A stretch of 64,000 nt of DNA from Candidatus Binatia bacterium (GTDB taxonomy: Bacteria > Desulfobacterota > Binatia > UBA12015). Where the stretch lies: assembly GCA_029248525.1 (NCBI GenBank), contig JAQWJE010000052.1:83865-147864 (forward strand), given 5' to 3'. The notes beneath the pieces were generated by a model. That model searched no databases and was not told the DNA's origin. It worked only from the letters and a program-made list of their open reading frames with translations. This document shows, one piece after another, positions 25,652 to 35,162 of the stretch. The stretch's first letter is position 1; each line of letters begins with the position of its first letter. The position numbers and the translations under genes were made by a program.

Positions 25652-27613
25652 ATGGCGTTTGCGGTTGCAGGACATTCACAGGCAAAAATTTCGCCGGGGC
25701 TTCTCGCTCGGGCGCGCGAGGCGGTGGAAAAGTCTCGAGAATTCTTGCTGCGCCGGCAGGCCGTCGAGGGGCATTGGCATTTTTCGATGGAAGCCAATGC
25801 GACGATGGATGCGCAATATATCTTCTTCAACCGCCTGCACGGCAGAGAGAAGCCAGCCGAGGAAAAACGTCTCGGCCTTCATTTGCTTGCCACGCAGGGG
25901 GCCGACGGCGGTTGGCCGCTTTTCCACGGTGGCCCCGGACACCTATCGGCCAGCATCGAGGCCTATTTTGCCCTGAAGCTTCTGGGGTATTCCCCCGAGG
26001 ATGAACCTCTGCGGCGGGCGTGCGAGTTCATCCACGGACAAGGGGGGCTTGCGCAGGCTCAGGTCTTCACACGCTTCTTTCTGGCTTTCTTCGGCCAATT
26101 CCCATGGGAGGGTGTGCCCGCTCTCCCGCCCGAGATCATGCTCTTGCCGGATCGGTTTCGGTTCTCGATTTACAATATGTCGAGCTGGGCGCGTTCGACG
26201 GTGGTGCCCTTGCTCATTCTCGGCCAACACCGTCCCCGTGTCGTGATCCCGGCCGAGCAAGGCTGCGCGGAATTATGGGTTGGCTCCGAAGTAGCTGACG
26301 ATTTTTCGTTTCCACCGGCGGAAGAGACAATTTCGTGGAAGAATTTTTTCGTGCAGGCAGACAAGGTTTTCCGCTTGCTCGACCGCCTGCCGACCTCGTG
26401 GCGTCGAGCCGGGCTGGAGCGGGCCCTGCATTGGGTTCTGGAGCGCCAGGATTGCAACGGAGGTTGGGCCGGGATTCAGCCGGCCATGATCAACTCGGTC
26501 CTCGCGCTGCGGGCCATGGGATGCGCCGCAAATCACCCGGCGGTCGTCGCGGGTCTTGAGGCCATCGATGATTTTCTCGTGGAACGAGACGGACACCTGC
26601 TTTTCCAGCCCTGTGTTTCGCCCACCTGGGATACCGCATTGATCGTGCGGGGATTGCTTGACGCGGGCGAAAGTCCCGACTCGGAGGCGGTCACTTCGGC
26701 GGTGCGCTGGCTTGAAAAGGCACAGATCCGACGGGAGGGGGATTGGGCGGTGAAAAGGCCCGATCTGCCCGCGGCGGGTTGGGCCTTTGAGTACGCCAAC
26801 GATTTCTACCCGGACGTGGATGATTCAGCAGTCATTCTGATGTCGCTGCACCTCGCCGGTCGCGCCGACACGGATTGCTTCCGGGATGGCTATGCCTGGA
26901 CTGTCGGGATGCAGAGTCGGGATGGCGGTTATGGTGCGTTCGACGTCGACAACGACAACCACGCATTCAACGAACTACCTTTCGCTGACATGAAGGCCCA
27001 GATCGATCCGCCGACCGAAGATCTGGCCGGACGCCTTCTGGAATTGATGGGGCAAACAGGATCCTCGGCGGAGGAACCCCGACTCGTCGCTGCCCGGCGA
27101 TTTCTTCGCAAAACACAGCAGCCGGACGGTTCCTGGTGGGGGCGCTGGGGCGTTAATTATATTTACGGAACCTGGTCGGCTTTGCTCGGTTTGCGCGCGG
27201 TGAATGCGCCCGAGGACGAGGATATGCTGGCCCGCGGTACCTCGTGGCTCAAATCCGTGCAGAACGAGGACGGCGGCTTTGGCGAAACTTGCGCCTCCTA
27301 CAAGGACCCCGATCTGCGATCGGAGGGCGCAAGCACGGCCTCGCAGACGGCATGGGCGCTGATGGGAATTCTGGCCGGAGAACAGCAGTCGGGCAAAGCG
27401 GTCGAGGATGGCATCGATTTCCTCTGCCGCTCCCAGGCTGACGACGGAAGTTGGCCGGAACCTGAATTTACCGGGACGGGTTTCCCGAATCATTTCTACC
27501 TTCGTTACGACGGCTACCGTTGTTTTTTCCCCTTGATGGCTCTGGGGCGGTTTGTCGCGATGGCTGAGGACAAAACTCCCTCTGCGTATGCAGGGGCGGA
27601 GCAAGCACAATGA
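25652..27613 (+). CDS. shc: Squalene-hopene cyclase
   Basis: A 653-residue class II triterpene cyclase that folds squalene into hopene and hopanol at the inner membrane. The catalytic acid motif is DVDD at residues 388-391. Several QW repeats are visible, for example QDCNGGWAG, SRDGGYGAFD and QPDGSWWGRWG, and the conserved WGVNYIYGTWS precedes the C-terminal barrel. Length is typical. It is the first gene behind the twin-operator promoter, and its stop overlaps the HMG-CoA synthase start by ATGA. Equivalent to hpnF. Confidence 0.97.
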   Translation: MAFAVAGHSQAKISPGLLARAREAVEKSREFLLRRQAVEGHWHFSMEANATMDAQYIFFNRLHGREKPAEEKRLGLHLLATQGADGGWPLFHGGPGHLSASIEAYFALKLLGYSPEDEPLRRACEFIHGQGGLAQAQVFTRFFLAFFGQFPWEGVPALPPEIMLLPDRFRFSIYNMSSWARSTVVPLLILGQHRPRVVIPAEQGCAELWVGSEVADDFSFPPAEETISWKNFFVQADKVFRLLDRLPTSWRRAGLERALHWVLERQDCNGGWAGIQPAMINSVLALRAMGCAANHPAVVAGLEAIDDFLVERDGHLLFQPCVSPTWDTALIVRGLLDAGESPDSEAVTSAVRWLEKAQIRREGDWAVKRPDLPAAGWAFEYANDFYPDVDDSAVILMSLHLAGRADTDCFRDGYAWTVGMQSRDGGYGAFDVDNDNHAFNELPFADMKAQIDPPTEDLAGRLLELMGQTGSSAEEPRLVAARRFLRKTQQPDGSWWGRWGVNYIYGTWSALLGLRAVNAPEDEDMLARGTSWLKSVQNEDGGFGETCASYKDPDLRSEGASTASQTAWALMGILAGEQQSGKAVEDGIDFLCRSQADDGSWPEPEFTGTGFPNHFYLRYDGYRCFFPLMALGRFVAMAEDKTPSAYAGAEQAQ

Positions 27614-28875
27614 AGATTGGTATTGATAGAATTGGGGCCTATGTGCCTTCCGAAGTTTTGCGAGCCGAGGTTCTTGCCGAAGCGCGGGATATTCCGCTCG
27701 GGAAGCTCAAGGATGGCCTTGGCGTCCATGCGATGGCCGTCGTCCCGCCCTGGGAAGACACCGTCTCGCTCGCAGCCAATGCGGGCCTTCGCGCGCTCGG
27801 CGACGACGTCGCCGCTGAGGAAATCGGGTTGTGCATTGTTGGCACCGAATCGGGGGTCGATCACTCCAAGCCTACTGCAATTTTCGTTCACGAATTATTG
27901 GGGCTTCCTTCGAATTGTCGGACCTACGAGGTCAAACACGCCTGTTTCGGAGGGACTGCGGCTCTGCTCACCGCGATGGACTGGATCGCTTCGGGATCGG
28001 CACGGGGGCGCAAGGCTTTGGTGATCGCGAGCGATATCGCAAAATATCCTCCGGGGTCGGCGGGCGAACCTACGCAGGGGGCCGGTGCTGTGGCGCTGGT
28101 TGTCTCCGAGAATCCGGCGCTGGTCGAAATGGACCGAAGCACGACCGGCGTGTTCGCAGGGCAGGTCCATGATTTTTGGCGGCCTCTCGACCAGACTCAG
28201 GCGATTGTTGACGGCAAGTACTCGGTCGACTGCTACCTCGAGGCGCTGGAGCATGCGTTTGCCGACTATGCCCGTCAGCAGGAAAGTGAGGATAACGGAG
28301 AGCCGCTGTCCGATCGATTCGCGCGTCTCATTTTTCATGCTCCGTTCCCGCGAATGGCATCGAAGGCGCATACCCGAATGGTTGTGGATGATTGGCAGTC
28401 TAATTCGGCTCGGTCCGCCCAGCTCCCGGAAGATCTGACCGAACTGGTGGAGAAGGATGCCGGGGAGCGTGTGGACCCAACTTTATGGGCCACCCGTTTG
28501 ATCGGGAACACCTACACCGCATCGATGTATTTTGGTCTCGCCGCAATATTGGAGCGAGAGGCGGCCGAGCTGGAAGGCAAAACTCTCGGATTCTTTTCCT
28601 ATGGCAGCGGGTGTTGTTCGGAATTTTTTGCGGGCCAAATTGTTGAGGGTGCCTCCCGCGTTGCCGAGAAAATTGGTCTCGGCGAATTGCTGGAGAGGCG
28701 CAAGGAAGTATCGATGGCCGAATATGAGCGGCATCATGCGAAGTCGGATTTGCGTGCGACGGAAAACCCCGAGAAGCCGGGCAGCCATTTCGCCGGACCA
28801 ATTTATTTCGCCGGAACCATCGACGAGAAAAGAACATACGCTTCGCACGGTCGTGGGGCCTCGGTGGCGCGGTGA
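27610..28875 (+). CDS. Hydroxymethylglutaryl-CoA synthase
   Basis: A 421-residue thiolase-fold enzyme that condenses acetyl-CoA and acetoacetyl-CoA to HMG-CoA, the entry to the mevalonate pathway. The catalytic triad is present: Glu80 (VGTESGVDHSK), Cys112 (EVKHACFGGTAAL) and His243 (FHAPFPRMASKAH). GEPTQGAGAVAL and the C-terminal FFSYGSGCCSEFFAGQ are also family signatures. It is translationally coupled to shc (ATGA) and followed three bases later by hpnC. Closest in layout to bacterial MvaS; a polyketide beta-branching role is less likely here, because the surrounding genes use farnesyl diphosphate. Confidence 0.9.
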   Translation: MKIGIDRIGAYVPSEVLRAEVLAEARDIPLGKLKDGLGVHAMAVVPPWEDTVSLAANAGLRALGDDVAAEEIGLCIVGTESGVDHSKPTAIFVHELLGLPSNCRTYEVKHACFGGTAALLTAMDWIASGSARGRKALVIASDIAKYPPGSAGEPTQGAGAVALVVSENPALVEMDRSTTGVFAGQVHDFWRPLDQTQAIVDGKYSVDCYLEALEHAFADYARQQESEDNGEPLSDRFARLIFHAPFPRMASKAHTRMVVDDWQSNSARSAQLPEDLTELVEKDAGERVDPTLWATRLIGNTYTASMYFGLAAILEREAAELEGKTLGFFSYGSGCCSEFFAGQIVEGASRVAEKIGLGELLERRKEVSMAEYERHHAKSDLRATENPEKPGSHFAGPIYFAGTIDEKRTYASHGRGASVAR

Positions 28876-28878
28876 TTT

Positions 28879-29772
28879 GTGGATGAGCTAGGCAAGGCCT
28901 ACGCCCGCTGCGAAACCATCGCTGCGGCGCACTATGAGAATTTCCGGATTGGGTCATGGCTGATGCCCCGCGGAAATCGTCGTCATCTCGCGGCTCTCTA
29001 TGCGTTCGCTCGCGGAGCTGACGACCTGGCAGATGAGCCGGATGCCCCGGTGGACCGCCTTGGTGCCCTGAATCGATGGGAAGATGAGTTGGATCGAGCA
29101 ATCGCAGGGGAGAGCGACGAACCCGTGTTCGTGGCGACCGCCCATACCTTGCAGGTGAAGGATCTGGATATTTCCCACCTGCGCGATTTGTTGCGCGCCT
29201 TCCGCTACGATGCGGCCTTCGTCCCTTACGCGGATTATCAGGCCCTTCGTGCTTACTGCGGGAACTCGGCCAATCCGGTCGGCCGACTCGTCTTGCGATT
29301 ATTTGATGTCCGCGATTCAACAGCTGATGCTCTGTCCGACGAAGTTTGTACCGGCTTGCAGTTGGCGAACTTCTGGCAGGATCTTTCGGTGGATCTGCCC
29401 CGCGGTCGAAGCACACTCCCCCTCGCCGATCTGGATGCCTATCCGGGAGCCAGGCTTGCCTTGCAATCGGGAGAGGCCAATCCTGCGTTTCGGGAGTTGA
29501 TGGAACTGGAGATCGGTCGCACCCGGCGTTCTCTTTTGTGCGGCTACGAACTCGCGTCCATTTTGCCGCGGAGGGCGGCTTTTGAAATTCGATGTTTCAC
29601 GGGTGCCGGCCTTGCGATTCTGGACAGTATCGCGGCGGGAGTTGAGGATTTATTGAAGCATCGCCCGATTGTTCGGAGTTGGGATCAAATCCGGATTTTC
29701 ACGGGAGCCTTGTGGCCGCCGCGTGAAATTCGTTCGGCAAAAATTGCCCTCGCAGAGGTAGAAAGATGTTGA
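28879..29772 (+). CDS. hpnC: Squalene synthase subunit HpnC
   Basis: A 297-residue all-helical squalene/phytoene synthase-family protein. The first Asp-rich motif is in ALYAFARGADDLADE and the second in LANFWQDLSVDLPRGRSTLP. In the HpnC/D/E route, HpnC converts presqualene diphosphate to hydroxysqualene. The start codon is GTG at 28879, three bases after the HMG-CoA synthase stop, and the end overlaps hpnD by seven bases. HpnC rather than HpnD is chosen from its position and from the SVDLPRG variant of the second motif. Confidence 0.92.
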   Translation: MDELGKAYARCETIAAAHYENFRIGSWLMPRGNRRHLAALYAFARGADDLADEPDAPVDRLGALNRWEDELDRAIAGESDEPVFVATAHTLQVKDLDISHLRDLLRAFRYDAAFVPYADYQALRAYCGNSANPVGRLVLRLFDVRDSTADALSDEVCTGLQLANFWQDLSVDLPRGRSTLPLADLDAYPGARLALQSGEANPAFRELMELEIGRTRRSLLCGYELASILPRRAAFEIRCFTGAGLAILDSIAAGVEDLLKHRPIVRSWDQIRIFTGALWPPREIRSAKIALAEVERC

Positions 29773-30668
29773 GTGAAACAGTAGCAGTCGCGTCTCGAAC
29801 AGGACTGGAACAGCTGGAATCTGATCTTGCGGTTTGTCGGGATGTTCTCAAGCGGAGTCAATCCAGCTTTCGCTTCGCTTTCCTCTTGCTCCCTCGCACG
29901 GAAAGAGATGCCCTGTCCGCGGTTTACGCCTTTTGCCGCGCGGCTGACGATATTGCGGATGAAGCTGGCGCGACCAGCTCGCAAGATCGCCTCGATGCGT
30001 GGCGGCGCGAGGTTGACCGGGCCTTCAACGGCCAGCCGGCCCATGCAATCGGCCGAGCTCTCTCATGGGCGATCGCCACATTCGCGCTGCCCCGGCAGCC
30101 TTTTGATGATTTGATCGATGGTGTCGTGACGGATCTCACCGTCGATCGCTACGAAACCATCGAGGACCTCGAGCTCTATTGCTACCAAGTGGCGTCGACC
30201 GTCGGTCTTCTCTGCGTGCGGATCTTTGGAGTCCCTCTCGGGCAAGCAGACCCCTACGCGATCGCGTTGGGGAAGGCTTTTCAAATAACAAATATTCTCC
30301 GCGATATCGGAGAAGATGCAGAACGTGGGCGTATCTATCTGCCGCTCGCAGATCTGCGCGTGCACGGCTGCTCCGAGGAATCAATTCTGGAAAGGCGTCG
30401 CACGCCGGAACTCGAAGCCGTGATCCGGATGGAAGTCGCTCGAGCTCGAGAATTTTACGCTCTGGCCGAATCACTGAAGCCGCGCGACCCTCGCTTCCGT
30501 CAGGCTCTGAAGCCGGCGGAAGCCATGCGTGCCGTATACAGCGCGCTGCTCGATCGGGTCGAGGCCGCAGGAACAGGTGTTCTGGACCGTGAAGTGAGAA
30601 TCTCGAAGCCGGGTCGTGCCTGGCGGGCCGCACGGACCTGGTGGGCGGCGGCTCCCAGGGAGAATTGA
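29766..30668 (+). CDS. hpnD: Presqualene diphosphate synthase HpnD
   Basis: A 300-residue member of the same family as HpnC. Motifs: FAFLLLPRTERDALSAVYAF, CRAADDIADE (first Asp motif), and ITNILRDIGEDAERGRIYLP (second Asp motif). It joins two farnesyl diphosphates to presqualene diphosphate. Overlaps hpnC by seven bases, and its stop shares one base with the hpnE start. Together with HpnC and HpnE it makes squalene for the cyclase encoded upstream. Confidence 0.94.
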   Translation: MLSETVAVASRTGLEQLESDLAVCRDVLKRSQSSFRFAFLLLPRTERDALSAVYAFCRAADDIADEAGATSSQDRLDAWRREVDRAFNGQPAHAIGRALSWAIATFALPRQPFDDLIDGVVTDLTVDRYETIEDLELYCYQVASTVGLLCVRIFGVPLGQADPYAIALGKAFQITNILRDIGEDAERGRIYLPLADLRVHGCSEESILERRRTPELEAVIRMEVARAREFYALAESLKPRDPRFRQALKPAEAMRAVYSALLDRVEAAGTGVLDREVRISKPGRAWRAARTWWAAAPREN

Positions 30669-32044
30669 TGCGCGACGATCCCATCCTGATTGTGGGCGGC
30701 GGCCTCGCGGGATCTTCCAGTGCGCTTTTTCTGGCCGACGCGGGTTATCCCGTGACCTTGATCGAGAAGCGTCCGTTCCTCGGTGGGCGAGCTTTTTCCT
30801 TTGTGGAAAAGGGGGGCGCCGTGATCGATAACGGGCAGCACGCTCTGCTCGGCTGTTATCATGAGACACTTGGCTTGCTGGAGCGAGTCGGGGTGGGCGA
30901 TCGGCTCTATCGACAAAAAGGAATCGAGCTCGAAATGCGCGAAGTCGGGCGACGTTCGATGCTCACCGCAGGCGGGATGCCGGCACCCTTTCATCTGCTG
31001 CGAGCATTGGGTCCTTTTTCGATGCTGACCTTGCGCGAGCGGGTTCAGGCGGCACGTGGTGCAATCGCTTTTGTCCTTCGTGCTCGTATGAGGCCCGAGG
31101 CGGTCGCTCGGGAGACTGTGGAGCAGGCTTTGATCCGGGCCGGGCAATCGGAACGGGTCCGCGAGGTTCTTTGGTATCCGGTAGCCCTCGCCGCTCTCAA
31201 TGATGATCCCGCTGTGGCCTCGGCGACCCTTTTTGCCGAAGTCGTGAAGCGGGCTTTTCTGGGTCGGGCGGGCGATGCGGCAATCGTTTTGCCCGGTGTT
31301 CCGCTTTCGGACCTTTTTGGTGCGCCCGTGACAGCGGCGTTGGCGGAGGCGGGGGTCGAGGTGCTGACGGGGGCGACGGCGAAAAATATCCTTCTCCGAG
31401 CCGACGGGCGGGTGGCCGGTCTGACCTTGAATAGCGGTGAAGAGCGGCGGGGCCGCGGGGTGATTCTGGCAACGACGCCGGGCGCGCTGGGCCGTCTGGA
31501 AATCGACGACCGTCCCTTGACCGAGGTGCTTGGGGGGATCCCGGAAAGCCTTGAGGCGACAGCGCCGATTGTATCGACCCATGTGTCGCTGCCGGCTCCG
31601 GTGGACCTGCCCGCGGTAGTCGGGTTGATCGGGACGACGACCCAATGGGTATTCAATTCGGACCGGATCCGGCAGGACCGCACGGATGGCACCGGTCTTC
31701 TTTCGTGCGTCACCAGCGGTGCTCGCGAATTGGACGGCGTGCCGGACGCAGAAGTGAAGGCAATCGTGGCACGAGAACTGGGAGAACTTCTCCCCGAAGT
31801 GCACGGTATGTCCGTGGAGCATATGCATGTGGTTCGAGAGAGACATGCGACGATGGCGCCCACGCCGGTTGCCCATGCGGAGAGACCTTCGGTGCGGACG
31901 ACCGTTCCCGGGCTCTTCCTCTGCGGAGACTGGGTTCAGACCGGGCTTCCAGCCACGTTGGAGAGTGCGACGATGAGCGGCCGTATGGCGGCGGAAGCCA
32001 TGGTGGCGGAAGCACCGAAGGCAGCGTCCGGGGCCGCTGCGTGA
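30668..32044 (+). CDS. hpnE: Hydroxysqualene dehydroxylase HpnE
   Basis: A 458-residue FAD-dependent amine-oxidase-fold protein. The dinucleotide-binding N-terminus is ILIVGGGLAGSSSALFLADAG, followed by IEKRPFLGGRAFSF and DNGQHALLGCY; the C-terminal FAD site is PGLFLCGDWVQTGLPATLESA. HpnE reduces hydroxysqualene to squalene. The ATG at 30668 uses the last base of the hpnD stop (TGATG); an upstream Met would overlap hpnD by 28 bases and is not needed. The downstream gene begins inside its stop codon. Confidence 0.94.
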   Translation: MRDDPILIVGGGLAGSSSALFLADAGYPVTLIEKRPFLGGRAFSFVEKGGAVIDNGQHALLGCYHETLGLLERVGVGDRLYRQKGIELEMREVGRRSMLTAGGMPAPFHLLRALGPFSMLTLRERVQAARGAIAFVLRARMRPEAVARETVEQALIRAGQSERVREVLWYPVALAALNDDPAVASATLFAEVVKRAFLGRAGDAAIVLPGVPLSDLFGAPVTAALAEAGVEVLTGATAKNILLRADGRVAGLTLNSGEERRGRGVILATTPGALGRLEIDDRPLTEVLGGIPESLEATAPIVSTHVSLPAPVDLPAVVGLIGTTTQWVFNSDRIRQDRTDGTGLLSCVTSGARELDGVPDAEVKAIVARELGELLPEVHGMSVEHMHVVRERHATMAPTPVAHAERPSVRTTVPGLFLCGDWVQTGLPATLESATMSGRMAAEAMVAEAPKAASGAAA

Positions 32045-33225
32045 TCTCGCTTGCCTCTTTGGCCGCAATTTCTTTTGTGGCCTGGGTTTATCTCGCCTTC
32101 GCTCATGGGCGATTCTGGTGTGGGGATCAGCGTTTGGAGGGCGGCGAAAGGGCACCGGCGAAGTGGCCGGATGTCATCGCGATCGTGCCGGCCCGAAACG
32201 AGTCTGCCGTGATTGAGCGCTCGCTGCGCTCACTCCTCCAGCAGGATTATCCCGGACAATTCTCGGTGATTTTAGTCGACGACGAGAGTAGCGACGATAC
32301 GGCTGGGGTGGCGCGAGCGTGTGCCTCGACAGTCGTGAGTGATGTGCCGCTGCAGATCCTGTCGACGTCCCCGAGGCCGACGGGTTGGGTTGGCAAGATG
32401 TGGGCCCTGGAAACAGGCGTTTCCGCAGCGGGTCGGCCTGCAGGCGAAAAACAAGCGAGTTGGTTCCTGCTGACGGATGCGGACATCGAGCATTCGCCGG
32501 GGAATCTTCGGCGCCTCGTGGCGCGGGGCGAGTCGCAGAAACTTTCACTGGTCTCTCTGATGGTGCGACTCGAGGCGGAGCAGGGCTGGGGGCGGTTATT
32601 GATCCCCGCGTTCGTCTATTTCTTTCAAAAGCTCTACCCCTTTCCGAAAGTCAACGATCCAGCAGATTCTGTCGCGGCGGCCGCGGGTGGCTGTATGTTG
32701 GTCCGACAGGCGGCCCTGGAAGCGGCAGGCGGCGTCTCTCCGCTGCGTTCGGAAATTATCGATGATTGTGCCTTTGGTCGCGCGCTCAAGGCGCAGGGGC
32801 CCATCTGGCTCGGATTGACCGAGAGTGAGCGCAGCATTCGTCCCTACGTCGGCCTCCGTGAGGTCTGGGATATGGTCGCGCGCAGTGCATTTACCCAATT
32901 GAACTATTCATGGGGACTGCTTGCCGGAACCTTGCTCGGTCTCTCGCTGCTCTATTTGGTTCCGCCCCTGGCTCTCGTCGCAGGGGTTCTTGCCGGCGAC
33001 GGCGTGTGGGCACTTTGGGGTTTGGGGGCCTGGTTGCTCATGGCAGCAACTTTTCTGCCGACGCTCGTCCTCTACGGACGCAGCGCATGGCTGTCATTGG
33101 CCCTGCCTTTGGCCGGAGTCCTCTACGCGTCGATGACCTTTGATTCCGCCTGGCGCCATTTCCGGGGACGGGGTGCCTATTGGAAGGGACGCGCTGGTGC
33201 CGGTTCCGACACCGTGACGGGCTAG
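32041..33225 (+). CDS. hpnB: Hopanoid-associated glycosyltransferase HpnB
   Basis: A 394-residue membrane-associated GT2 protein. An N-terminal hydrophobic helix is followed by the GT-A core: VIAIVPARNESAVIERSLRSLL, ILVDDESSDDTAG, the TDADIEHSP metal motif and, later, SEIIDDCAFGRALK. Three or four membrane helices close the protein. HpnB is found with hopanoid genes and is thought to act on the polar side chain, though its reaction is not settled. The start is GTG at 32041, overlapping the hpnE stop by four bases. It is the last gene of the operon and faces hpnH tail to tail. Confidence 0.9.
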   Translation: MISLASLAAISFVAWVYLAFAHGRFWCGDQRLEGGERAPAKWPDVIAIVPARNESAVIERSLRSLLQQDYPGQFSVILVDDESSDDTAGVARACASTVVSDVPLQILSTSPRPTGWVGKMWALETGVSAAGRPAGEKQASWFLLTDADIEHSPGNLRRLVARGESQKLSLVSLMVRLEAEQGWGRLLIPAFVYFFQKLYPFPKVNDPADSVAAAAGGCMLVRQAALEAAGGVSPLRSEIIDDCAFGRALKAQGPIWLGLTESERSIRPYVGLREVWDMVARSAFTQLNYSWGLLAGTLLGLSLLYLVPPLALVAGVLAGDGVWALWGLGAWLLMAATFLPTLVLYGRSAWLSLALPLAGVLYASMTFDSAWRHFRGRGAYWKGRAGAGSDTVTG

Positions 33226-33281
33226 TTGGTCCGGAAACGCGGTACCTGCTCTGCAGGCGATGACCTGTGGCCAGCTCTGGT

Positions 33282-34319
33282 TCAGACCGGCACGGCGTCG
33301 GGCTTGCCGCCCGGGCGCGGCCCGAACTGATAGCGAGCCATCTTCCACATATCCGACGGGCTGGAACCGAGATGACGGACCACGCTGGGCTCGAATCCGG
33401 AGTGCATCTTGCAATTCAGGCAGCGCTCGTCCTTGCGGCTTGCCCAGTAGTCCCAATCGACATCGTTCCAGAAAGATTCCCAAGTCGGGTAGAAGCGTTC
33501 GCCGACAAGATAGCAGGGGCCTTTCCATCCGCGTGGCGTCCGTGTCGGGTTGCCCCAGGGGGTACAGGGGTAATCACGAAGCCCGGCCGCAAACTCCAGA
33601 AAGAGCGGGGTCGAGGAAATCGCATAGGATTTCGACAGCTGCAGGACGCGTTTGAATTTCTTCTCGATCTCTTCGCGGAACATGAAATGTTCTTCGCCGC
33701 CGGTGATCTTTTCGTAGTGGTATCCCGGTGAGACGAGGATGCCCTGCACACCCATCGGGCTCAGCATCGCGGCGAGTTCTTCGAGTTCTTCCAGACTGGT
33801 TTCGCGATAGACGGTGGTGTTGGTCGAGACAGAGTACCCCCGGCGGAGTCCTTCCTTGATGCCCTCGATGGCGGCATCAAAAACGCCCTCTTTGGCGCAG
33901 ACCATATCGTGAGTCTCGCGCATGCCGTCCAGATGGACGTTCACCAGGAGACGCTTATGGGGCTTCGCTTTTGCGTAGAAGTCATCGAGCTCGAGCCCGT
34001 TGGTGCAGAGAATGACCTGTTTCTTGCGGGCGATGCAGCCTTCGATCAACTCGACGATCTCAGGATAGAGCGTCGGTTCGCCGCCGCAGATCGAAACTAC
34101 AGGGGCTCCGCATTCGTCCACCGACTTGAGGCATTCTTCCAGAGAGAGGCGATCGGCCAGTTTTCCTGTGTGGCGCTCGGGCAGGCAGCCAATACAAGCG
34201 AGATTGCAGGTGTAGAGAGGCTCCAGCATCAGCACGATCGGGTAGCGTTCATTCCCCGCAACCTTGTTCTGAAACTGCCATTTGGCCATGTCGGTCGCGA
34301 TATGGAGTGGGAACCTCAT
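33282..34319 (-). CDS. hpnH: Radical SAM adenosylhopane synthase HpnH
   Basis: A 345-residue radical SAM enzyme. The cluster motif is Cys38, Cys42 and Cys45 (YTCNLACIGC), with CGGEPTLYPE and NTTVYRETSLEE as further SAM-fold landmarks and Cys residues in the C-terminal CLNCKMHSG region. HpnH joins the 5'-deoxyadenosyl group to hopene (diploptene) to form adenosylhopane, the first C35 intermediate. The start at 34319 is chosen because AGGAGG lies eight bases upstream; a 13-residue longer form lacks this. It follows hpnG on the minus strand. Confidence 0.95.
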   Translation of the reverse strand: MRFPLHIATDMAKWQFQNKVAGNERYPIVLMLEPLYTCNLACIGCLPERHTGKLADRLSLEECLKSVDECGAPVVSICGGEPTLYPEIVELIEGCIARKKQVILCTNGLELDDFYAKAKPHKRLLVNVHLDGMRETHDMVCAKEGVFDAAIEGIKEGLRRGYSVSTNTTVYRETSLEELEELAAMLSPMGVQGILVSPGYHYEKITGGEEHFMFREEIEKKFKRVLQLSKSYAISSTPLFLEFAAGLRDYPCTPWGNPTRTPRGWKGPCYLVGERFYPTWESFWNDVDWDYWASRKDERCLNCKMHSGFEPSVVRHLGSSPSDMWKMARYQFGPRPGGKPDAVPV

Positions 34320-34379
34320 TTTTACATCCTCCTCAGAAAGTCCAGAACAGCGCTGCAATCGGCTTGGTTTGAAGCAACT

Positions 34380-34395
34380 CTGACCGTCAGGTCAG
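34380..34395. repeat. Inverted repeat between hpnG and hpnH
   Basis: CTGACC and GGTCAG, six-base perfect arms around a GTCA spacer, overlap the hpnG stop codon. The arms share the TGACC half with the operator pair before shc, but the centre differs. It may be chance, a weak hairpin, or a degenerate binding site. Confidence 0.25.
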
Positions 34396-35162
34396 TAGCC
34401 CTCACGCAGCGTTCTGGCAAGCGCGGGGATCAGAGCCGCGTGAGCAAATCCCATGGTTTTGAAGGCGCGACGTGTGCCTCGTGCGATCGAAAGCAGATTC
34501 CGCAGTTTTCGGGGACTGCCGAGGGCTTCGGCGGCGATCCCCAATTGCCCCCGCAGCGAGGCAGGATCCCTGTTGCCGAAATCGGGCAGGCTGTCGCGCG
34601 CCCCGTCGGAGATGCCGCGCAGGACCAGCGCAGGGACCTGATTTGCGGCGGCGACCCGCAGAATCTCGGCACTTTCCATATCAACGGCGATCGCTCCGGT
34701 GGTCTTCGCCAGGCTGGATTTGTCGCGCGGGCGATGGATGGGTTGGTCTACCGTCAACAGAATTCCGGTGCTGGTGGAAATCCGGCTTCCACCCACCGCA
34801 GCGCGGGCGGTTGCCAGGAGCGTGGGCGCGGGGTGGAGGCCGGGGCCGGCGGGCTGCTCGGGAGAGCGTACCTCGTGGGGAAGAATCAGGCTTCCGGGGC
34901 GAATGGCGGAGGACAAAGCGCCTGCGAGGCCGGTGGCAATGATCGCTCTGGGTCCACACTTCACGATTCTTTCGGCGGCCTTGCGAGCCGGGGTCGGGCC
35001 CACGCCGGTCTGGACAATCCAGGTGGCCACGCCGGCGACATCACCTGCGAGCCCGAAGAGTCCTTCGTGGTCGAGGCGCTGGCGATTCTCGAGGATATCT
35101 TGCAGGCCTCGAGTTTCCACCGGCATCGCGACCGTGAGAACGATGGTTGGCTGGTTCATCAT
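34392..35162 (-). CDS. hpnG: Hopanoid-associated nucleoside phosphorylase HpnG
   Basis: A 256-residue protein of the PNP/MTAN fold. Visible features are TVAMPVETRGL at the start, the phosphate/ribose-site loop VQTGVGPTPARKAAERIV, GLAGALSSAIRPGSL, and the VDMESAEIL motif that grips ribose hydroxyls, followed by ALVLRGISDGA. HpnG removes adenine from adenosylhopane to give ribosylhopane or its phosphate. The start overlaps the end of the aldose epimerase gene by ATGA, and hpnH follows 72 bases downstream. Confidence 0.92.
   Translation of the reverse strand: MMNQPTIVLTVAMPVETRGLQDILENRQRLDHEGLFGLAGDVAGVATWIVQTGVGPTPARKAAERIVKCGPRAIIATGLAGALSSAIRPGSLILPHEVRSPEQPAGPGLHPAPTLLATARAAVGGSRISTSTGILLTVDQPIHRPRDKSSLAKTTGAIAVDMESAEILRVAAANQVPALVLRGISDGARDSLPDFGNRDPASLRGQLGIAAEALGSPRKLRNLLSIARGTRRAFKTMGFAHAALIPALARTLREGY

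Noticed and set aside
30500..32155. A 551-codon minus-strand frame opposite hpnE/hpnB
   Set aside because: Low-complexity Arg/His/Pro-rich translation opposite a clear FAD enzyme; the hpn operon is continuous on the other strand.
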